DNA of 64,000 bases, taken from Symsagittifera roscoffensis (taxonomy: Eukaryota; Xenacoelomorpha; Acoela; Convolutidae). Position 1 is the stretch's first letter; each line of letters opens with the position of its first letter. Below are positions 52,045 to 59,879 of this stretch, piece after piece. The position numbers were made by a program, and so were the translations under genes. The stretch lies in assembly GCF_963678635.1 (NCBI RefSeq), contig NC_087068.1, positions 39,891,649-39,955,648 on the forward strand, in the 5' to 3' direction. The notes under the pieces were generated by a model. That model ran no database searches, had not been told where the DNA came from, and saw only the letters and a list, made by a program, of their open reading frames with translations.

Positions 52045-52384
52045 TTGGTAGTTTACACTATCTTCTGGTCTTGGCTTCTGAATGTTTTTTCAGTTTTAAC
52101 ACTTTTGAAATAACCAGCGACAATTTTTTGGGTTGGTAATGCGTTTTGGGTATGCTGATGGTCCGTGTTATTACTTAGTTTTTGATTTTGGTCTTTATGT
52201 TTCTGAAATATGTCATTTTTTGTGTTTATCCTTGATGCGATCTTTTGTGATACAAACTTTTTCATTTTTCAGGACGGTGTGTGGCCAGTTAAGAGATCTT
52301 GATGTTTTCATTGTTGTTCCATTCATCAATTCTACTGGGTTAGCGATAGTTGCAGACGCTTAATTGCGCTGTGGTGATTTTTTG

Positions 52385-52886
52385 TTTCGAACACGACAGC
52401 AGACATTGCATCAAAGTTTTTGCAGTTTTACATATCAAATAAGGTTGCCATGTAGGCTGAGATGCGATCAAGCAAAATTGTTTCGAGCTAAAAAAATTCC
52501 AACATAATGAAAATCAAAAAAACGAACTCCTCTTTGCACTAGCTGATGACCACAGAGCCATAGGTGTGGTTGAAAACCGGTTATGAGAACTGACGTAAGC
52601 AACACTCCGTTCAAGTTAGGCTCGGATGTCGCGGAAATAATCAAAATGTTACGGAATAACTTGGAATAACAGAAGAAAAGGCTATTTGAAGCACATATGG
52701 GCAGAAAAGCTAATACTCCGATCTCAAAAATAGCAACAAATCGTTCGCATAACAGTTTAAATTGGGTAAACGCCAAAAACCCTCAATTAGATTGGAAAAA
52801 CCTGCTGCACCCTTCAATCCCAGCAGAAACAATGCAGGCTCTCCAGAAGGGTTTGATACTGAGGTCATGATAAAAAGAAGATTCGG
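52385..52886 (+). mobile_element. Ty3/Gypsy-type retrotransposon fragment inside the array
   Basis: Satellite stops within TGGTGATTTTTTGT and resumes at CGGTCCGTGGTTTTAC, a different phase of the monomer. About 165 bp of satellite is therefore missing across the insert, and no target-site duplication is visible. The inserted 502 bp differs sharply in base use from the T-rich array and contains an integrase-like coding remnant (separate entry). No LTR is present, so this is an internal fragment, perhaps left by recombination. Confidence 0.75.
52574..52870 (+). pseudogene. Decayed Gypsy-type integrase C-terminal segment
   Basis: The plus-strand frame here has one internal TAA at 52,667-52,669 and ends at TGA 52,868-52,870. 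After the internal stop it reads RLFEAHMGRKANTPISKI and then an NLNW...LDWKNLLHP..P.E.MQAL pattern. From general knowledge this resembles the segment after the catalytic core of many metazoan Ty3/Gypsy integrases, typically (S/T)PFEAHxGRKxNTxLSN followed by a LDxKxLL stretch. Before the stop, AEIIKMLRN matches the helix that usually precedes that motif. The D,D,E catalytic core is absent. The fragment is non-functional. Family assignment is from motif memory, not a search. Confidence 0.72.
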
Positions 52887-53680
52887 CGGTCCGTGGTTTT
52901 ACTTAGTTTTTGATTTTGGTATTTGTTTTTCTGAAATATGTCTTTTTTTTGTGTTCATCCTTGATGCAATCTTTTGTGGTACAATTTTTTTTTATTTTTC
53001 AGGACAGTGTGTGGCTAGTTAATTCATCTTGATGTGTTCATTGTTGTTCCTTTCGTCAATTCTACTGGGTTAGCGATCGTTGCAGAAGCGGATTTCCGCT
53101 GTGGTGAATTTGTGTCCGAAAAAAATTGTCGTCACAACTTGGTAGTTTTCACTAGCTTCTGGTCTTGGCTAATGAATGTTTCTTCAGTTTTGCCGTCTTT
53201 GAAATACGCAGCGACAATTTTTTGGGTTGGTAGTGCGTTTTGGGTATGCTGACGGTCCGTGGTTTTACTTTTTTTGGTTTGTTCTTTATGTTTCTGAAAT
53301 ATGTCATTTTTTGTGTTTATCCTTGATGCGGTCTTTTATGGTACAAACTTTTTCATTTTTCAGGACAGTGTGTGGCCAGTTAAGAGATCTTGATGTTTTC
53401 ATTGTTGTTCCATTCATCAGTTCTACTGGGTTAGCGATCGTTGCAGAAACGTATTTGCGCGGTGGTGATTTTTTGTCCGAAAAAAATAGTCACAAATTAA
53501 TAGTTTCCAATAGCTTCTGGTCTTGACTACTGAATGTTTCCTCAGTTTTGACATCTTTGAAATGCCCAGCGACAATTTTTTGGGTTGATAGTGCGTTTTG
53601 GGTATGCTGACGGTCCGTGTTATTACTTAGTTTTTGATTTTGGTCTTTATGTTTCTGAAATATGTCATTTTTTGTGTTTA
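52887..53680 (+). repeat. 365-bp satellite array, terminal block
   Basis: The last two or so monomers of the array. From about 53,029 to the end the block copies 49,790-50,441 with an offset of 3,239 bp, including the private variants GCTGTGGTGAATTTGTGTCC and CGAAAAAAATAGTCACAAAT. Satellite homology ends abruptly within TGTCATTTTTTGTGTTTA at 53,680. Confidence 0.93.
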
Positions 53681-54150
53681 CGGTTTTGAGCGGTTTTTGT
53701 CAGATATAAAAGTGATCAGCAACAAGTTGAACCAAACATAAATAAAAGAATGGAACAAGTAGCATGGAAGAGAATTGAATTAGCAACGAAGATGGAAGAA
53801 CAAAATACCTTTGAGCAAAAATACTAAACTATTGACTGAAAAATACTAACATACACGTAACACACAACGTGGGTACAAACAAAGGGGCAGAAGATTATAA
53901 AGAAATAGTGGGGTTGCGTTTTTTCCTAATCCCTTAGTCTACGGTTCATGCCGACCATCACGACTTAGCGACTATGTGGCATACAAATCCGCTCAGAGAA
54001 CAGGACCCTGTTCGCGTTCAGGACCCTAAAACAGCAGTCGGAGAGCGCTACATCAGCCTCATCGGATCATTCCGGGTCATCAACTTCGGAAAAAACAGCA
54101 CCATCACCAAAGCGGGTTAAAAAAAGTAAACACCAGAAACCGCCAAACTC

Positions 54151-54348
54151 TTGCCACCGACAAGAAAGTCGGGTCGAGCCAGACAATCAACTCTAGCCGG
54201 GGCACTGGGGAACCCGGTCCCGATAAACGCCACAGGAAACATAGTTCAATCACCGAAGGACAAAACACCAGAAAATTCCACGGCAACAAAGCAAACGTCT
54301 CAACGTCTGAATGTAAGCCCAGCCTCAGAAGCTTCACCTCTGAAATGA
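54151..54348 (+). pseudogene. Gypsy polyprotein tail-like fragment, copy 1
   Basis: The frame contains PPTRKSGRARQS and then a proline/serine/lysine-rich stretch. Basic tails of the form RRSGRxRR near the carboxyl end are common in Gypsy Pol proteins. Relative to copy 2 there is an extra T near 54,118 and a missing G near 54,271, so the frame shifts and ends early. There is no ATG start in context. Confidence 0.45.
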
Positions 54349-54754
54349 GATTTCTTGAGAATCAGCGGAATACCAAACCTGCGTATAACTTCTTGAGGCC
54401 ATAAAACTGAAACCAAAGAGAGAAGACCACAAGGCAACGGAGATCATCGACTTGGTGTCCCCTGCAGAAAGCCCACATAAGTATGGAGGTTCTCGTCGTA
54501 GCGAACAACAAAACAAAAAACCCGCAAACACAGCCAGATGATAAAATAAACGACTTCGAGGATTACTAACAAAATCAATTAAAAGAAGATCACAACAATG
54601 AAGGTGAAAGACATTAAGAAAGGAGAGAAGAAAAACAAAAGTTTAGAAGTCATATAGTCCAATGAGGACTTAAAACTCAACATTGTCGTCATAGGACATG
54701 CAAACTCCGGTCCTACTGGGACTTAAAACTCGAATTTCAAATTGTGTTATCTTC

Positions 54755-54766
54755 ACACGGGGGGAA
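54755..54766 (+). promoter_or_regulatory. Polypurine-tract-like sequence before LTR
   Basis: ACACGGGGGGAA lies immediately 5' of the TGTCATCC start of the LTR, where plus-strand priming of a retrotransposon would occur. The same tract precedes the other two LTR starts, at about 56,440 and 56,741. Confidence 0.6.
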
Positions 54767-54998
54767 TGTCATCCGGTCGGATCGGCAAAGTTACTGATTA
54801 TTTTATCTTTTTGTTCTGATCAGCTGGTCAGTTGACCACTTTAGCTGGTCAGTTGACCTTATTTGATGTTACGAAAGCGCGACATCAAGATATGTAGGTT
54901 AGAAGATAAATAAAGACATTTTGAACTAGTTGTTTTATTTGAGCTCTCAATTAAGACCTATTCGTCGTTTACCAGTCCGTAGGGATTCAATATTAACA
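54767..54998 (+). repeat. LTR, full copy A (232 bp)
   Basis: It starts TGTCATCCGGTCGGAT and ends TTCAATATTAACA, giving TG...CA termini. It contains two direct copies of AGCTGGTCAGTTGACC and an AATAAA signal at 54,909-54,914. It is paired with a near-identical 231-bp copy at 56,753-56,983 and a truncated one at 56,452-56,516. No TGG-type primer binding site follows; the downstream sequence is CCCGAGTCGAGAT, in both copies. Confidence 0.72.
54909..54914 (+). promoter_or_regulatory. Polyadenylation signal in LTR copy A
   Basis: AATAAA sits at the position expected for the R region of an LTR. In the copy at 56,753-56,983 the equivalent reads AATTAA, so that copy has lost it. Confidence 0.5.
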
Positions 54999-55158
54999 CC
55001 CGAGTCGAGATTTTTCACCTAGTTTGAAGCAAGATTCGAGCCATTTGAGCGGATTTTTTTAGACAATTATGCTCAAAATCGTGCTTCAAAATGAGCGGTT
55101 TGAGCGGTTTTTGAACAGTTTATCTAAGAAAACAGCTCAAATACCGCGCAAGAGTTGA
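54999..55158. repeat. GAGCGG-motif leader between LTR and second internal remnant
   Basis: It starts CCCGAGTCGAGATTTTTCAC and is filled with variants of TTTGAGCGGTTTTTGAGC and the reverse-complement word CCGCTCAAA. The same start follows the LTR at 56,984, so this may be the untranslated leader of the retroelement or a separate element that inserted at the LTR edge before duplication. Confidence 0.65.
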
Positions 55159-56451
55159 ACGGTTTTGAGCGGTTTTTGTCAGATATAAAAGTGATCAGCA
55201 ACAAGTTGAACCAAACGTAAATAAAAGAATGGAACAAGTAGCACGGAGGAGAATTGAATTGGCAACGAAGGTGGATGAATAAAATACCTTTGAGCAGAAA
55301 TACTAAACTATTGACTGAATAATACTAACATACACGTCACACACAGCGTGGGTACAAACAAAGCGGCAGAAGATTTTAAAGAAATAGTGGGGTTGCGTTC
55401 TTTCTCAATCCCTTAGTCTACGGTTAATGCCGACCGTCACGACTTAGTGCTTTTGTGGCATACAAATCCGCTCGGAGAACAGGACCCTGTTTGCGTTTTT
55501 TAGATGTCGAGAAACCGAACGCACCACAACACCCTATGTTCCGAGAAGATACAACGCGACTTCCAGTGAAGCTAACTCGGAAGGAGTAACAAAACAGCCC
55601 AATAAAAAGGAAAGCCAGAGGAAATCGAAGTGGGGTTAAACAATCACAACGATTGCGAACAAGGGGAATGAAGTTCCATACGGAATCAAGAACATCGGAC
55701 ACACAGAAGAAACAGCAGTCGGAGAGCGCTACATCAGCATCATCGGATCACTCCGGGTCATCAACTTCGGAAAAAACAGCACCATCACCAAAGCGGGTAA
55801 AAAAAGTAAACACCAGAAACCGCCAAACTCTTGCCACCGACAAGAAAGTCGGGTCGAGCCAGACAATCAATTCTAGCCGGGGCACTGGGGAACCCGGTCC
55901 CGATAAATGCCACAGGAAACGTAGTTCAATCACCGAAGGACAAAACACCAGGAAAATTCCACGGCAACAAAGCAAACGTCTCAACGCCTGACTGTAAACC
56001 CAGCCTCAGAAGCTTCATGTCTGAAAGGGGATTTCTTGAGAATCACCGGAACACCAAGCCTGCGTATAACTTCATGAGGCCATAAAACCGAAACCAAAGA
56101 AAAAAGACCACCAGGCAACGGAGATCATCGACTTGTTGTCCCCTGCAGAAAGCCCACAGAAGTATGGAGGTTCTCGTCGTAGCGAATAAACAAAACAAAA
56201 AACCCGCAAACACAGAGCCAGATGATAAAAAAGACGACTTCGAGGATTACTAACAAAATCAACCAAAAGAAGATCACAACATTGAAGGTGAAAGACAACA
56301 AGAAAGGAGAGAAAAAAAAACAAAAGATTAGAAGTCATATAGTCCAATGAGGACTCAAAACTCAACATTGTCGTCATGGAACATGCGAACTCCGTTCCTA
56401 CTGGGACTTAAAACTCGAATTTCAAATTGTGTTATCTTCACACGGGGGGAA
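55159..56451 (+). mobile_element. LTR-retrotransposon internal remnant, copy 2
   Basis: A tandem copy of 53,681-54,766, starting with the same GGTTTTGAGCGGTTTTTGTC, TATA-like GATATAAAAG (near 55,182) and ATG context. The gag-like start at 55,229-55,282 is cut by TAA after 17 codons. This copy keeps about 200 bp (about 55,500-55,710) missing from copy 1. It ends in a purine tract before a truncated LTR. Dense substitutions between copies indicate an old duplication. Confidence 0.65.
55653..56085 (+). pseudogene. Gypsy polyprotein tail-like fragment, copy 2
   Basis: Two overlapping plus frames share the coding-like signal. The first (to 55,991) has a serine-rich, acidic then lysine-rich part around SSDHSGSSTSEKTAPSPKR. 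The second (55,831-56,085) has PPTRKSGRARQS, and ends MRP before TAA. A frame change near the A-run at 55,800-55,808 would place them in one tail, as in copy 1 where a 1-bp indel lies at the same spot. The composition fits the carboxyl tail of a Gypsy Pol protein; no enzymatic domain is present. Confidence 0.45.
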
Positions 56452-56816
56452 TATCATCCGGTCGGATTGTTAAAGTTAGTGATTATTTTATCTTATTGTT
56501 CTGATCAGCTGATCAGAGCCAGATGATAAAAAAGACGACCTCGAGGATTACTAACAAAATTAACTAAAAGAAGATCACAACAATGAAGGTGAAAGACAAC
56601 AAAAAAGGAGAGAAGAAAAACAAAAGATATAGAAGTCATATTGTCCAATGAGGACTTAAAACCCAACATTGTCGTCATGGGACATGCAAACTCCGTTCCT
56701 ACTGGGACTTCAAACTCGAATTTCAAATTGTGTTATCTTCACACGGGGGGAATGTCATCCGGTCGGATTGGCAAAGTTAGTGATTATTTTATCTTATTGT
56801 TCTGATCAGCTGGTCA
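56216..56816 (+). repeat. 301-bp direct duplication spanning internal end and LTR start
   Basis: AGCCAGATGATAAAAAAGAC at about 56,216 recurs at 56,517, and similarity continues through the purine tract into the first 65 bp of the LTR. The junction at 56,514-56,521 shows CAGAGCCA, also present at 56,213-56,220: an 8-bp microhomology at the breakpoint. Confidence 0.85.
56452..56516 (+). repeat. Truncated LTR (first 65 bp)
   Basis: It begins TATCATCCGGTCGGAT after the G-run, so the terminal TG has become TA. It breaks off at GATCAGCTGATCAG, where the 301-bp duplication restarts the internal sequence. Confidence 0.7.
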
Positions 56817-56983
56817 GTTGACCACTTTAGCTGGTCAGCTGACCTTATTTGATGTTACGAAAGCGCAAAACACGATATGTAGGTTAGAACATAAATTAAG
56901 ACATTAATAACTAGTTGTTTTATTTGAGCTCTCAGTTAAGACCTATTCGTCGTTTACCAGTCCGTAGGGTTTCAATATTAACA
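56753..56983 (+). repeat. LTR, full copy B (231 bp)
   Basis: It starts TGTCATCCGGTCGGATTG and ends CAATATTAACA. It aligns over its whole length with 54,767-54,998. Differences include GCGCAAAACACGATATG for GCGCGACATCAAGATATG and AATTAA for the AATAAA signal. Confidence 0.72.
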
Positions 56984-58056
56984 CCCGAGTCGAGATTTTT
57001 CATCTTGTTGGAAGCAAGATTCGAGCAGTTTGAGCGGTTTCTTAGACAATTACGCTCAAGATCTTGCTTCAAAAACGTTCAAATCATGCGCGCTTTTGAG
57101 CGTTTTTTTTTAGATAAACCGCTCAAAATCGTTCAAATCTTGCGCGGTTTTTGAGCGTTTTTTTTTAAGATAATTTTGAAGCAAGATTCTGAGAGTAATT
57201 GTCTAAGAAAACCGCTCAAACCGCTCAAATCTTACATATTTTCCAGTGGTTATTTTGCTCGAGCATTTGAAAAAGTTGCTCACATTGTTTTGGTCAAGTT
57301 ATCGAAAAAATCTTGCTTGACTTGAGAACGGTTAAGCACTTTTTTTAAATTGTAGATAGTGTTTCAACTGCATCTTAGCGTGGGTTGACCAAAAATGCTT
57401 ATCCTACAATTCCTATATATGAAAAAATGCTTATCCTACAATTTCCTACAGTTTCATAGACTTAAAAAATTGTAAAAAAACTCTAGGTTAAGCGGTTTTT
57501 CATATATACAATCATTGTAGGTTGAACAATTTTTTTTCAAAAAAATGAACGTAGTTATTTTTCATCCCCAGACTGTCAGACTGTTGTATTTGGTTCAAAT
57601 AGTCGGAGAAAATAGGTTGAATATTTTTTCAATGGTTTTTTGAAATTGTATGAAAATTGTTTGATTAGCATTTTTCCGTACATTTGATACAGGCAATTGT
57701 ATGATAAGCATTTTCGGTGTGGAGAATTTTAAGATAAGCATTTTCGGTTTATGGAGGTCAACCCGGGGTCACATTACCTTTCCAGGCCTTTTTGTTGGTT
57801 TTAATCGGTTTTCTTCATAAGAACGCTCAAAAACCGCTTAAAAATCGCTCAAATTTTGCTTGAAAAACCGTTCAAAAATCACCGCAAGAAATGAGCGGTT
57901 TTTGAGCGGTTTTTTAAGCAACATTTGAGCGATTTGAGCAATTTTCCCAAAAAACCGCCCAAACTACCCAAACCGGTCAAACCGCTCAAATCTTGCTGAA
58001 AAACCGCTCAAACCGCTCAAATCTTGAGCGGTTTTTGAGCGGGATCTCGACCCGGG
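56984..58056. mobile_element. GAGCGG-rich element with inverted ends
   Basis: The left end CCCGAGTCGAGAT (56,984-56,996) is matched by ATCTCGACCCGGG (58,044-58,056), an inverted repeat with one mismatch in 13. Inside, both flanks are built from TTTGAGCGGTTTTTGAGCGG and CCGCTCAAACCGCTCAAATC words that can pair over long stretches. Related words flank the retroelement copy at 54,999-55,158. No open frame looks coding. It could be a foldback or MITE-like element, or an expanded retroelement leader. The centre is occupied by a smaller inverted-repeat element. Confidence 0.55.
57382..57764. mobile_element. MITE-like element, 383 bp
   Basis: The left terminus GGGTTGACCAAAAATGCTTATC (57,382-57,403) is matched in reverse complement by GATAAGCATTTTCGG...GGTCAACCC (57,733-57,764), the right arm having about 11 extra bases between the two blocks. 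The word AAAATGCTTATC is repeated again just inside each end (57,424-57,440; 57,695-57,712). There is no ORF of note. It lies inside the GAGCGG-rich element. No clear target-site duplication was seen. Confidence 0.6.
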
Positions 58057-58117
58057 CAGCGATCATACTCGGTTTGACAGAAGCAATCCCCTAAATATAC
58101 ATATATGTGTTTGTGTA

Positions 58118-58350
58118 CTATACCGTATAAGATCCTATTTGCTTCGAGTAGTCATCTCTAGCAAGGTTGAAAGATGAGGTATCAACCCCAGGAAAATTTC
58201 CGGTTTCAGTCATGAAAATCTGATTGTTCATATGCTGTGGATCAGCATACTTGATAGAGAATCGTTGTCTGATTTCGTTCAGTTTCTCTGATGAAGATAT
58301 ATCCCCTTCTTTGATTCTATCAATTGGTGCTCTTTTCAACTTGCTGGCTC
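58118..58350 (-). CDS. Probable terminal coding exon of an unidentified gene
   Basis: The minus-strand frame is open from a TAA at 58,352-58,354 to a TAG stop at 58,118-58,120, about 76 codons, with balanced amino-acid and codon use unlike the AT-rich surroundings. It is hydrophilic, with segments such as KEGDISSSEKLNEIRQRFS and YADPQHMNNQIF, and ends in QIGSYTV. There is no membrane segment or signal peptide. A TTTAAG just before 58,350 could be a 3' splice site, making this the last exon of a minus-strand gene whose earlier exons lie at higher coordinates or beyond 64 kb. I do not recognise the family. It could be a pseudogene copy or a retroelement piece, but the composition argues for real protein sequence. 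Confidence 0.45.
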
Positions 58351-58351
58351 C

Positions 58352-59150
58352 TTAAATTGATAAACGACCTTATTAGACAGACGTTTTACCAGAAAAAAAA
58401 ACAAATATAGATCGTTTACGAAAACTTAAACACAAAGTTGACTGACAGTTGAAAATGACCCCTTTATTTTTGCTAAACAGTTGCTTTTGGAGTTCTCAGT
58501 AAACCTTTGTTTTTTTAATCCCTTGTGTTCAAATTTCACAAAATCACAAATTTGGGCTCCTATTTTTTGCGGTCTCGTAAAACTTCTAAATCAACTAGTC
58601 TCAGGGAGAGTAACAATTTTTTTTACATGCGGCTTAGCACGCGCAATAAAAAGAGTTTTTCAGTTTGATGCGGCACAGTGACCAGTTTTTCTTAGAAGAC
58701 CAACTTTTAAGAACAAAAAGATAAATAAAAAGCTTTGCGCAGACTTGTTTTACAGGATAGCTCAAGGAGTAATTTAAGCAATTGTCCCAAGAAATCTTTC
58801 GAAATCAGCAAAACTCAAGTTGAATCCCTCATAATTGAAATTGGGCAGTAAAACAGTGCCAAAGTATAACAGTGCCAAAAAACTAAAAGTCGTTCAACTG
58901 TGCCGAAAATTGCTTTGAACACTGTTTTTACTCATCCCAAATCCCTGACAGGTGATTTAATTCAAATAGAAATCGAAAAATCATGAAGCTGGCGGTACCG
59001 GTTTGAATTTTCTTACTTTGTTTACTGAAGCGGGTTGAAATAGGTAATTTCAGAAAATGAGCTTCATCCAAAACCTAGTTATTGCTCCTTTAAAATATGA
59101 GATTTTTTGATATCGGAAGATTTGTGACTTTGGGATTAAAATTGAGAAAC
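58352..59150. other. AT-rich sequence without a clear gene
   Basis: No convincing coding frame was seen. The part from about 58,640 to 59,000 is a diverged copy of 62,264-62,600. It contains three ACAGTGCC or ACTGTGCC words between about 58,850 and 58,910. Confidence 0.6.
58640..59000 (+). repeat. Diverged dispersed repeat, copy 1 (pair at 62,264-62,600)
   Basis: The same order of words occurs in both places: GATGCGGCAC/GATGCTGCAC, GAAGACCAACTTTT/GGAGACCAATTTTT, GCAGACTTG, AGGATAGCTCAAGGAGTAAT/AGTATAGCCGAAAGAGTAAT, GTGCCAAAAAACTAAA/GTGCCAGAAATCTAAA, GCTTTGAACACTGTTTTT/GCTTTGAATACTGTTTTT and CATCCCAAATCCCTGACA/CATCCCAAATCACTGACA. Both are in the same orientation, about 3.6 kb apart. Confidence 0.75.
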
Positions 59151-59820
59151 AATCGATTTCAATCAATTTATAATCGATTATAATCTCTGTTTTTGAAATC
59201 AAATTATAATTATTTATAATATATCATAATCGATTATAATCGATTGTTTATTCGACTTTGTTAGATACAATTATAAACATTTATAATTGATTATAATCCA
59301 TTACTTTTATTCAGAATTCTAATTCGTTAGTTTTGCACAAAAATGTTTTATAATCGATTATAATTGATTATAATCCCTTTTGTTTGTCCATTTTGTCTTC
59401 GAAGTTGCATTCAAAATTGCTTATATTTCATGCTTTCTGTATATGCTGGTTTCTGAGAAAAATGAGAAAATTTTTTCTTAAAGTTTTCCAATAAATTCAA
59501 ATTTATAAGTTTTTTCAAATTTTTTCTCTATCAGAGTTGTTTTTTGATGCATATATTAAACTTTTTAACCACCAAAACATCATCAAATTGATTTAATTTC
59601 CTTATTGATTCGGAAAATTTATTTTTCATCTACAATTGATTTTAAGGGTTTATTGTAATAACTATAATCAATTATAATCAATTATAATCGATTATATTCT
59701 CTTGGAAAAAATCACGATTATGACCAATTATATAAATCCTATAAACACCTAATTTTGGTAATTATAATCATTGATTATTTTCAAAAAATCAACAAAGTAA
59801 TCCGTTTTAATCGGTTATTT
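59150..59820. repeat. Simple repeat block based on ATAATCGATTATAAT
   Basis: Many copies of ATTATAATCGATTATAATCG and near variants (AATTATAATTGATTATAATC, TTATAAACATTTATAATTG) recur between 59,160 and 59,320, near 59,350, at 59,660-59,710 and near 59,760. The unit is palindromic around ATCGAT, so both strands carry it. The intervening DNA is AT-rich and unremarkable. Confidence 0.85.
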
Positions 59821-59879
59821 ACGGCTAAACTTGGATGCGGGTATTGCCTCGATTAAATAATCCTTGATGTCAGGTTGGG

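Larger units (their letters stand above)
50081..52228 (+). repeat. Tandem 1,074-bp higher-order unit containing a diverged monomer
   Basis: TCCTTGATGCGGTCTTTTAT at 50,081 recurs at 51,155, and the sequence between repeats almost exactly. Each unit has two ordinary monomers, the second lacking part of the TTGATGCGATCTTTTGTGGT box (TCCTTGGGTACAAATGGTAC), and one strongly diverged monomer. Observed differences between copies are single bases, for example GTGTGG/GTGCGG near 50,700/51,774 and CCCGGG/CTCGGG near 50,735/51,809. Confidence 0.92.
7003..52384 (+). repeat. 365-bp satellite array, main block
   Basis: About 125 monomers of the same satellite and same orientation as the left block. Spacing of the box TTAGCGATCGTTGCAGAAGC is mostly 360-368 bp. 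The region around that box is the best conserved part of the monomer; the T-runs before TCATTTTTCAGG and after TGGTGA vary in length. Local subtypes succeed one another: GTGTTGTTTTTGCC types near 9 kb; TTTATTCATCGTGGGCATGC types at 14-19 kb; TTGATGCGAACTTCG types at 22-47 kb; and ATGCTAAAAGCTCATGG types scattered through 22-46 kb. No tRNA, rRNA or spliced gene was recognised inside. Confidence 0.97.
53681..54766 (+). mobile_element. LTR-retrotransposon internal remnant, copy 1
   Basis: It begins CGGTTTTGAGCGGTTTTTGT directly against the satellite. A TATA-like GATATAAAAG lies at 53,703-53,712, then a short ATG frame at 53,750-53,827 that looks like the start of a gag-type protein (26 codons including the stop). 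Further on is a serine/lysine-rich tail region. The segment ends in a purine tract before the LTR. Compared with copy 2 it lacks about 200 bp of internal sequence and carries 1-bp indels. Most of gag and all of protease, reverse transcriptase and integrase are absent, so it is non-autonomous. Assignment to Ty3/Gypsy is by analogy with the tail composition and the nearby integrase fragment. Confidence 0.65.

Noticed and set aside
8679-52265. Minus-strand open frames of 60-104 codons in the satellite.
   Set aside because: They are shadows of the same monomers on the other strand, repeat at monomer spacing and show no independent coding signal.
52468-52776. A 102-codon minus-strand open frame in the insert near 52.6 kb.
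   Set aside because: It is antisense to the integrase-like plus-strand frame, whose motifs are recognisable, so it is a shadow.
1-53680. CRISPR-like array because of regular repeats.
   Set aside because: Whole 365-bp units repeat without short conserved repeats separated by unique spacers, no cas genes are present, and the window is eukaryotic in character.
1-53680. CENP-B box (TTCG....A..CGGG pattern) in the monomer.
   Set aside because: Scanning the consensus boxes, including CTTCGGTGGTACAAA and TTTTCGGGTTG, gave no match to the full pattern.
54999-55016. tRNA primer binding site directly after the LTR.
   Set aside because: The sequence CCCGAGTCGAGAT does not start with TGG and I could not match it with confidence to a tRNA 3' end; its reverse complement is also the right end of the GAGCGG element.
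55424-56726. Minus-strand open frames of 73-101 codons across the retroelement remnants.
   Set aside because: They lie opposite the plus-strand gag/pol-tail remnants and LTR and are cysteine/phenylalanine-rich translations of A-rich sense DNA; no family motif is seen.
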